Virus record (IMG/VR): IMGVR_UViG_3300034272_000238
Span: 1-44,707 of that record
Length of the DNA: 44,707 nucleotides
Strand: one strand, 5' to 3'
Source of the DNA: a virus
Position 1 is the first letter of the stretch, and every line of letters begins with the position of its first letter. This document shows positions 40,349 through 44,707 of the stretch, one piece after another. A program made the translations under genes and the position numbers. The notes beneath the pieces were generated by a model. It was not told the origin of the DNA. It made no database searches and worked only from the letters and a program-made list of their open reading frames with translations.

Positions 40349-40362
40349 CGTGCGTTATTGAT

Positions 40363-41334
40363 TTAAGCCATGCCTGACTGACGGCGACGACGCATCCGTT
40401 CAGCAAGGGTCATGCCTTTTTCAGATTTGTTTTTGTCAGCAGGCTTCAGGTTGCTGGCATAACGGTCACCATCCTTGACAGGACCAACACCCTTTGTGCT
40501 GTTCTTTACATCGGCTGCATACCGAGCACCATCTTTGACAGGACCAACGCCAGCAGCATCTTCCCTTTGACGCATACGAGCCTTCATTGATTCGTCGATC
40601 ATTGGGTTATTGGTACGGCTTGTCCCGTAATTACCTGCTTCACGGTTAGCAGTGGCTGCGGAGACACGGCGATCCTTAGGTGCCGCAGGGTTTTTAGGAG
40701 AAGCAGGTGCTGCAGGGCGACTAGGCTGACTTCCTGCAGGACGGGTTGCTTGAGGTTTAGGTGCAGGAGGCTTTGGAGCTTTTGGCGGATTACCTACACC
40801 CTTGAGACGCTCCCGTTCAGCTGCAATTTGTTTGTTGCGGTAGTCGTTGTATTGCTGGCTACCAGTTGGTGCTGCCTTGTAGTCTCTCTGGTTCTCCTTG
40901 TCGGAAATACGTACACCAGTGCTGCTGCGATTGTTTGCATCCTTCTTTACTGGTTTTGCTGCTGAACCATAGCCGCGATCTTTTAGTTCAGCGCTTACGC
41001 GATTCCATTCTTTAGGATTAGCTGCTTTTCCAAGTACTTCAGCTGCTTTTGCTGCTGCAGCGGTCAGTAGGGCTCCACTTAAGCCTGTTTTAGCACCACG
41101 AACGGCTACATTTGCCTGTGGTTTTCCTCCAATGACGCCACGTACTGCTGCATTAGGATTAGGCTTGCCAGAGGTATATGGATTCGGTTTGGTTGCTGCT
41201 GGTTTAGCAGCAGGTTTAGCAGGAGCAGGTTTGGCGCTTGGTGCAGTAGGCTTCGTCCTTCCTGCCCGTTCCCATTTACCTGTCTTGCTATTAAAGCGTT
41301 CCAAATAGCCTTGGCGACGGCGAGTACGTTCCAT
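40363..41334 (-). CDS. Ala/Pro/Lys-rich repetitive protein, unknown
   Basis: This 323-residue, strongly basic, disordered protein begins MERTRRRQGYLERFNSKTGK. It contains AKPAPAKPAAKPAATKPNPY, PKAPKPPAPKPQATRPAGSQ and a repeated GVGPVKDG.RYA unit near the C-terminus (two copies), then MTLAERMRRRRQSGMA. Such proteins occur next to terminase in cyanopodoviruses; a DNA-associated or virion role is possible. I recognise no enzyme motif. Confidence 0.8.
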   Translation of the reverse strand: MERTRRRQGYLERFNSKTGKWERAGRTKPTAPSAKPAPAKPAAKPAATKPNPYTSGKPNPNAAVRGVIGGKPQANVAVRGAKTGLSGALLTAAAAKAAEVLGKAANPKEWNRVSAELKDRGYGSAAKPVKKDANNRSSTGVRISDKENQRDYKAAPTGSQQYNDYRNKQIAAERERLKGVGNPPKAPKPPAPKPQATRPAGSQPSRPAAPASPKNPAAPKDRRVSAATANREAGNYGTSRTNNPMIDESMKARMRQREDAAGVGPVKDGARYAADVKNSTKGVGPVKDGDRYASNLKPADKNKSEKGMTLAERMRRRRQSGMA

Positions 41335-41336
41335 AA

Positions 41337-41663
41337 TCAGTTAATGTGTGAAAGAATAAGGTCTTCTCTTTGGGTAATCCCAAATGTTGCTCTCATCCAC
41401 GAGAGCCAGTTATTGCTACCTTTTGCCTGATTACACTTCCAACAACTGGGTACGAGGTTTGAAGCAAGGTCTTCGCCTCCTTTACATTTTGGTCGTACAT
41501 GATCGAGTGTAAGTTCTTGTAAGTCATAAGTTTCTCCGCAATAGACACAACGGCACTCAAAGTGCTCCTTAATAGCGCGTCTCCAAAGACGCTTTGCTTC
41601 GGGACTTGTCATTGTGATTAAGTTTTGGAGGTAGTGATCAGGCGTTGGCAGCAGTGGAGTCAT
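41337..41663 (-). CDS. HNH endonuclease
   Basis: This 108-residue protein has the HNH-type metal site: C-R-C-V-Y-C-G (zinc ribbon), LDHVRPKCKGGEDLASNLVP (H, N) and SCWKCNQAKGSNN. Phage HNH nucleases beside terminase often take part in packaging cleavage; alternatively this is a homing-type free-standing nuclease. A later ATG (MTSPEAKRLW) is also possible. Two genes separate it from terminase small subunit. Confidence 0.93.
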   Translation of the reverse strand: MTPLLPTPDHYLQNLITMTSPEAKRLWRRAIKEHFECRCVYCGETYDLQELTLDHVRPKCKGGEDLASNLVPSCWKCNQAKGSNNWLSWMRATFGITQREDLILSHIN

Positions 41664-41917
41664 GTCGCGTACTTCTTGCCAGTACGTGGTCTGCGTCGAT
41701 TGGCAGACGGATTCTCTTTTTTGCCGGTGTTTGGACCTGTATGGGATGCATCCATACCGTCTCCGTTACCGTATGTACCCAGTTCTCTGTTCAATTTGTT
41801 CGCATTAGTGCGAATCTTGAGCCCATCAGCAGTTTTGTTATATGCTTTCTGCTGTTTAAGACGCTTTGCGCGTGCTTTTGGGTTCTTTTTGTAGTAGTCA
41901 GAAGTCTTTCCTGCCAT
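41660..41917 (-). CDS. Small basic protein with SDYYKKNPKARAKR N-terminus, unknown
   Basis: It has 85 residues from the ATG at 41917 (MAGKTSDYYKKNPKARAKRL). The pattern SxYYxKNPKARxKRLxQQxAY and a DASHT segment are familiar from many cyanophage and other phage proteins of unknown role. Strongly basic, likely nucleic-acid or virion associated. It overlaps the terminase small subunit by 20 bases and the HNH gene by 4. Confidence 0.82.
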   Translation of the reverse strand: MAGKTSDYYKKNPKARAKRLKQQKAYNKTADGLKIRTNANKLNRELGTYGNGDGMDASHTGPNTGKKENPSANRRRPRTGKKYAT

Positions 41918-42149
41918 ATAACCTCGACTGAACAAGTTCTGGGTCTACTTTTGGCATGATGGAGGCCAGCTTTTCCAGTGGATTGTTGTCATAAGCCACT
42001 CCACTGATGTCATTCTTAGCCAACCAGTCACATGCTGCCTTTAATTCTTGAGCGGTGGCTTCTCCACTCTTGATTCGTTTGAGGAATTCAGTAGTAACGA
42101 GGTTATGCAGCTCGTTAAACATGTCCTCAGTGGCCTTATTCTTAGCCAT
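41898..42149 (-). CDS. Terminase small subunit (gp18-like)
   Basis: This 83-residue protein (T7 gp18: 89) is helical: MAKNKATEDMFNELHNLVTT, then FLKRIKSGEATAQELKAACD and WLAKNDISGVAYDN. The pattern matches cyanophage gp18 proteins. It recognises concatemer DNA and guides the large subunit. Separated from the large subunit by three genes, unlike T7, where 18, 18.5/18.7 and 19 are close. Confidence 0.85.
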   Translation of the reverse strand: MAKNKATEDMFNELHNLVTTEFLKRIKSGEATAQELKAACDWLAKNDISGVAYDNNPLEKLASIMPKVDPELVQSRLYGRKDF

Positions 42150-42375
42150 TTCTCAGTACAATCTGATCTAGTTTGTTTTCGATGCGGATCATGTGATCCT
42201 CCATCTTCTGAAGAGCTGTTGATAGCTCTTGTTTTTGAACGTAGTTCTCAGCAACCCTGAGTTCTACTTTGTCTACACGGCTATCCACTTCGTTAATCTT
42301 GCTGTGAAGACGACTGTGGACCGAGACAATGGCAGTGAATAGAGCAATACCTGCTGCGACACCTGCTTCAATCAT
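42142..42375 (-). CDS. Membrane-anchored coiled-coil protein, holin/spanin-like
   Basis: It has 77 residues: an N-terminal hydrophobic helix (MIEAGVAAGIALFTAIVSVH) and a long charged coiled coil (KINEVDSRVDKVELRVAENY ... MEDHMIRIENKLDQIV). It lies between endolysin and terminase small subunit, overlapping both by 8 bases. The place and topology suit an inner-membrane lysis protein (holin or i-spanin like T7 gp17.5/18.5). Not a proven assignment. Confidence 0.75.
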   Translation of the reverse strand: MIEAGVAAGIALFTAIVSVHSRLHSKINEVDSRVDKVELRVAENYVQKQELSTALQKMEDHMIRIENKLDQIVLRNG

Positions 42376-43336
42376 TTTCAGACATCAATCGAATGAGTTT
42401 CTCGGGGTAGGCTGGGTCGGTTGCATAGCCTTCCTTTTGAAGAAGACGTGCGCAGTCTTCACGAGACACTGCTCGGTTGACGCCTTTGTAGTTTTTGTAG
42501 TCTCGATACCAACGATCTACGAGATAGGAGACACAGGTTTGGAGATCAGGGAAGTCAATAAAACCTGCACGGATCGTGATCCATTTACCGTTGACGAACT
42601 CTTTGGTTTCACGTTCAGTGCCAGATCCTTTTAATCCAAATGCGTTCCATGTACCAGAAAAATGCTTCCCAAATCCGCTCTCTAATGCCCATTGAGCAGC
42701 AACTACTTCTGGATACTTTGCTCCAGCGATCTGAGCAGCAGCTTTAACTCCCTTCCAGGTGTTCTCTACAGCAGCAATAGGTCGCGTTTGTTGAACGGGT
42801 CTGAAGGTCATGAACCAACCAGTCCCTGGGCCTTCAACTTCCCAACGCTTTAACCAGTTACGCCAGGTGTATTTGACACTCTTACCACCAGAGCCAACTT
42901 TGACGTAGCCACCGTTGACGTTATCCATCTCACCGTATGGATCGTGGAAGATGCCGTGTTCTCCATCGTCACCAATCAGGAGCATCCAGTGCCCACCACC
43001 AACAGGATTGGAGACGTGACCTTTGTGGAGGACGCCAACAGCTACTGGATAGCCTGCTTTTAGTTCGTTGAGGAGTGTCTGTCTGGTTCCTTTCTGGTAG
43101 AAGGAAGCGAAAACACCGTACTGCTGACAGGCTTTGATTTGACTGGTGGATTGGGTTGTATCACCGTATTTGAGAACAGTTCTCAAGTAATCATCATCTG
43201 CATTACTACCCTTCAGAGCATCAGGACGGAAATACTTGATGGCCATAGCGCACGTCGAGCTAAAGCACATCCGATCTCCGTGACCTGTTGCACTGTCGGT
43301 TTGGGGGTAGTACTGCTTAACGTCTAGCAGTACCAT
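42368..43336 (-). CDS. Two-domain endolysin: C39-like peptidase plus glucosaminidase
   Basis: This 322-residue protein has an N-terminal papain-like C39 domain with C24 (GDRMCFSST), H115 (VGGGHWMLLI) and D131 (FHDPYGE). A C-terminal glucosaminidase/lysozyme-like domain follows, with candidate catalytic E218 (AAQWALESGFGKHF), then NAFGLKGSG and CVSYLVDRWYRDYKNY. The two activities would cut cross-bridges and glycan chains. No signal peptide, so it needs a holin. It replaces the T7 amidase and sits in the late lysis position. Confidence 0.9.
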   Translation of the reverse strand: MVLLDVKQYYPQTDSATGHGDRMCFSSTCAMAIKYFRPDALKGSNADDDYLRTVLKYGDTTQSTSQIKACQQYGVFASFYQKGTRQTLLNELKAGYPVAVGVLHKGHVSNPVGGGHWMLLIGDDGEHGIFHDPYGEMDNVNGGYVKVGSGGKSVKYTWRNWLKRWEVEGPGTGWFMTFRPVQQTRPIAAVENTWKGVKAAAQIAGAKYPEVVAAQWALESGFGKHFSGTWNAFGLKGSGTERETKEFVNGKWITIRAGFIDFPDLQTCVSYLVDRWYRDYKNYKGVNRAVSREDCARLLQKEGYATDPAYPEKLIRLMSEND

Positions 43337-43341
43337 GATGT

Positions 43342-43539
43342 TTACTTGAACGTATCTTTAACACGTTGGATCTTGTCATCCTCAGTGCGGTGAGGCTTGA
43401 TTGCCTCGATACCACGCAGAAGGATCTGGACAATGCTGTTCTCTTTGAGCTTGGAAGCACCGATGATCTCGGAGCCAATGAACAGCGCAAAGAAAGCAAG
43501 TGCCTCATAGGACACTTTAATGCCTAGAATAGTGATCAT
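43342..43539 (-). CDS. Small membrane protein upstream of endolysin, possible holin
   Basis: It has 65 residues: MITILGIKVSYEALAFFALF plus IGSEIIGASK form one membrane helix with a small N-terminal part. The basic/acidic tail is KPHRTEDDKIQRVKDTFK. It lies 5 bp before endolysin. Together with 42142-42375 it may provide holin function; a single-helix protein of this kind is common in cyanophage lysis regions. Confidence 0.72.
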   Translation of the reverse strand: MITILGIKVSYEALAFFALFIGSEIIGASKLKENSIVQILLRGIEAIKPHRTEDDKIQRVKDTFK

Positions 43540-43544
43540 TGTTC

Positions 43545-44090
43545 TTAGAAGGTAAGTGTATCGTTACCAGAACCACCGAAGATCGTGTCTCCGGTAATTA
43601 CAGTGCCGCTGGTAACACCGTCCACAACACGAATAGCGCCGTCAATCGAAGCACCACTTTCCCAGTTATTGAATGCAGCGCTTGTGACATACTCAGCAAG
43701 TTGCTCAGTGGTCTCTGTAAGGCTCAGGAAGGCCTCCTTATCGTTGCTCATGGCACGTATCAAGGAACGCCTCTCAATCACGCTCTGAGGGGCAGCTAGG
43801 CCTGTCTCAGAGGCTCGGGTGATATACCAGTCCGTCTGGGAAAGAAGGGAGCCAGCGGTAGCTTTAACTTGAGCGGTCCACGTCTTGACAAGCTCAGTGT
43901 GGTCTTTAGGGATTCCTGTATCCCAGTAGAAGCGTTGATCAACAGGAATAGGATCAGGAGTCTCGGTAATACCAATCGCTTCCCTTTCCTCTACCGTAGC
44001 TAACCGTAGCCAATTAGAAGGGTACTGAGTTCCATCTTCAGTTGTAAATGCCCGATCTGGTGAAAGGGGCTGATTGTTAAGGATAAACAT
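43545..44090 (-). CDS. Tail-associated protein with DUF4376-like core and a single RTX-type motif
   Basis: This 181-residue protein begins MFILNNQPLSPDRAFTTEDG. Middle phrases (QYPSNWLRLATVEEREAIGI ... YWDTGIPKDHTELVKTWTAQ) match the DUF4376-type or tail-fibre-assembly-like proteins seen after fibres in cyanophages. The C-terminus IFGGSGNDTLTF is one glycine-rich, calcium-binding RTX-type nonapeptide placed at the very end. It may be a minor fibre component or chaperone. Starts by overlapping the previous small gene by 14 bases. Confidence 0.75.
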   Translation of the reverse strand: MFILNNQPLSPDRAFTTEDGTQYPSNWLRLATVEEREAIGITETPDPIPVDQRFYWDTGIPKDHTELVKTWTAQVKATAGSLLSQTDWYITRASETGLAAPQSVIERRSLIRAMSNDKEAFLSLTETTEQLAEYVTSAAFNNWESGASIDGAIRVVDGVTSGTVITGDTIFGGSGNDTLTF

Positions 44091-44214
44091 GATTAGTCTT
44101 GTTCTCTAGTGGGGCGGCAAACCATTTACGCCGTATCTCCTCTTTACGCTTGTCGATGTAGTCGCGGCGCTTTTGGCTAATGTCTTTGGTGAGTTCGGAG
44201 TAGGAGCGTGTCAT
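44077..44214 (-). CDS. Small charged protein after the adhesin, unknown
   Basis: It has 45 residues from the ATG at 44214, overlapping the adhesin stop by ATGA (MTRSYSELTKDISQKRRDYI ... KTNHVYP). It is Arg/Lys/Glu-rich and helical (DYIDKRKEEIRRKWF). The coupling at both ends supports a real gene. Function unknown. Confidence 0.7.
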   Translation of the reverse strand: MTRSYSELTKDISQKRRDYIDKRKEEIRRKWFAAPLENKTNHVYP

Positions 44215-44705
44215 CGGGCGCGGTTGTTGGCGGCAAAGGGCGATTCGGCGAAGCTGCAATAAATAAAGTCCCCAGCTTCTCCCACGTAAGCGCTGCTATT
44301 AGAGCGAATCTTGAAGCCATTTGACAGAATGTCAATTTGACCCAGATAAGCGCCGCCATTTTCGGCTTCGCTAGTGTTTGGTCGCAATTCGTTGTTTGCA
44401 GCGTTATAGGTATTTCTAACGGCGTCGTAGATGATCCACGGCCCAGTTGCTGAGGTCTCCTTGATCAGCACCCACCTCGGGCGGTGATTTGTATAGACAA
44501 ACACTCCATCCGTGCTCGCAGAAGAAGTCGTGAACGAGCCCATCGAGGAGTACCCGGCTACTGCGGCGAAGCAGTAGGCAACAAAGTTGTCACCATTAGC
44601 GTTAAACCAGTTATAGGCAGCATTTACCAAGTCAATAGTCGAAGAGTTTGCGGACTGGGCAGCGGAATTTAAGGCATCAGTGGCATTGAGGAATCCGTAG
44701 AGCCA
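44211..44705 (-). CDS. C-terminal part of a lectin-like tail adhesin, 5' end outside window
   Basis: An open frame enters from the right end (first whole codon at 44705) and stops at 44211, encoding about 164 residues: FNANGDNFVAYCFAAVAGYS, RPRWVLIKETSATGPWIIYD, LSNGFKIRSNSS and FIYCSFAESPFAANNRAR. This is the usual C-terminus of large cyanophage LamG/DUF-type adhesins (DUF7483-like). It is probably the other end of the gene that runs off the left edge, since both are minus-strand and in the right order if the molecule is circular. The phase differs by direct joining, so bases are missing between. Confidence 0.85.
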   Translation of the reverse strand, partial: WLYGFLNATDALNSAAQSANSSTIDLVNAAYNWFNANGDNFVAYCFAAVAGYSSMGSFTTSSASTDGVFVYTNHRPRWVLIKETSATGPWIIYDAVRNTYNAANNELRPNTSEAENGGAYLGQIDILSNGFKIRSNSSAYVGEAGDFIYCSFAESPFAANNRAR

Positions 44706-44707
44706 AG

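Noticed and set aside
1-44707. CRISPR array, insertion sequence, rRNA
   Set aside because: No regularly spaced repeats, transposase motifs or rRNA segments were seen anywhere in the window.

Overview
The window is almost an entire genome of a T7-like marine cyanophage (a cyanopodovirus of the P-SSP7/Syn5 type). The evidence is a T7 order of core genes (single-subunit RNA polymerase, ssDNA-binding protein, endonuclease I, primase-helicase, DNA polymerase, exonuclease, portal, scaffold, capsid, tail tube A/B, three internal virion proteins, T7-type tail fibre, lysis genes, terminase) plus cyanophage additions (psbA for photosystem II D1, a two-gene ribonucleotide reductase, MazG-like, ThyX, tyrosine integrase). 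The intermediate base composition and the D1 sequence suit a Synechococcus or Prochlorococcus host; I cannot name the host.

Nearly every gene lies on the minus strand, so transcription runs from high to low coordinates. Read that way: (1) 37.0-34.2 kb, a non-coding leader with candidate host promoters, then a run of tiny early genes separated by hairpins, two of them near-copies of one structured element. (2) 34.2-32.9 kb, a MarR-like regulator and a tyrosine integrase, followed by a 40-base copy of the 5' half of a tRNA-Leu gene, the likely attP, and a terminator. (3) 32.6-23.1 kb, RNA polymerase and the replication genes; the DNA polymerase is split by a single-base frameshift. (4) 23.1-21.0 kb, class I-like NrdA/NrdB. 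(5) 20.9-10.0 kb, portal, scaffold, an RlpA-like gene, psbA, capsid and tail tube, with a terminator just downstream of the capsid module as in T7. (6) 10.0-1 kb, internal virion proteins and the tail fibre; the third has lysozyme-like and half-M23 segments in the gp15-type protein. (7) 44.7-38.5 kb, adhesin C-terminus, lysis cassette, terminase small subunit, HNH nuclease, terminase large subunit. (8) 38.5-37.3 kb, an inverted-repeat-rich gap, thyX and a small gene.

The only plus-strand gene I accept is a ribbon-helix-helix protein at 37100-37303, convergent with the end of the late block. The window begins and ends inside large lectin-like adhesin sequence, and the terminase block lies next to the early leader. 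The sequence therefore looks like a circularly permuted assembly, with the physical phage ends probably in the 36.4-38.5 kb gap. The two adhesin fragments do not join in frame directly, so some sequence is probably missing between them.

Genes are packed with ATGA/TGATG overlaps, implying translational coupling. I added several short genes (15-59 codons) on that basis. The most interesting parts are the integrase/attP/regulator module, the repeated early RNA elements, the highly structured leader of the capsid gene, the broken polymerase, and the RlpA-like gene coupled to psbA.
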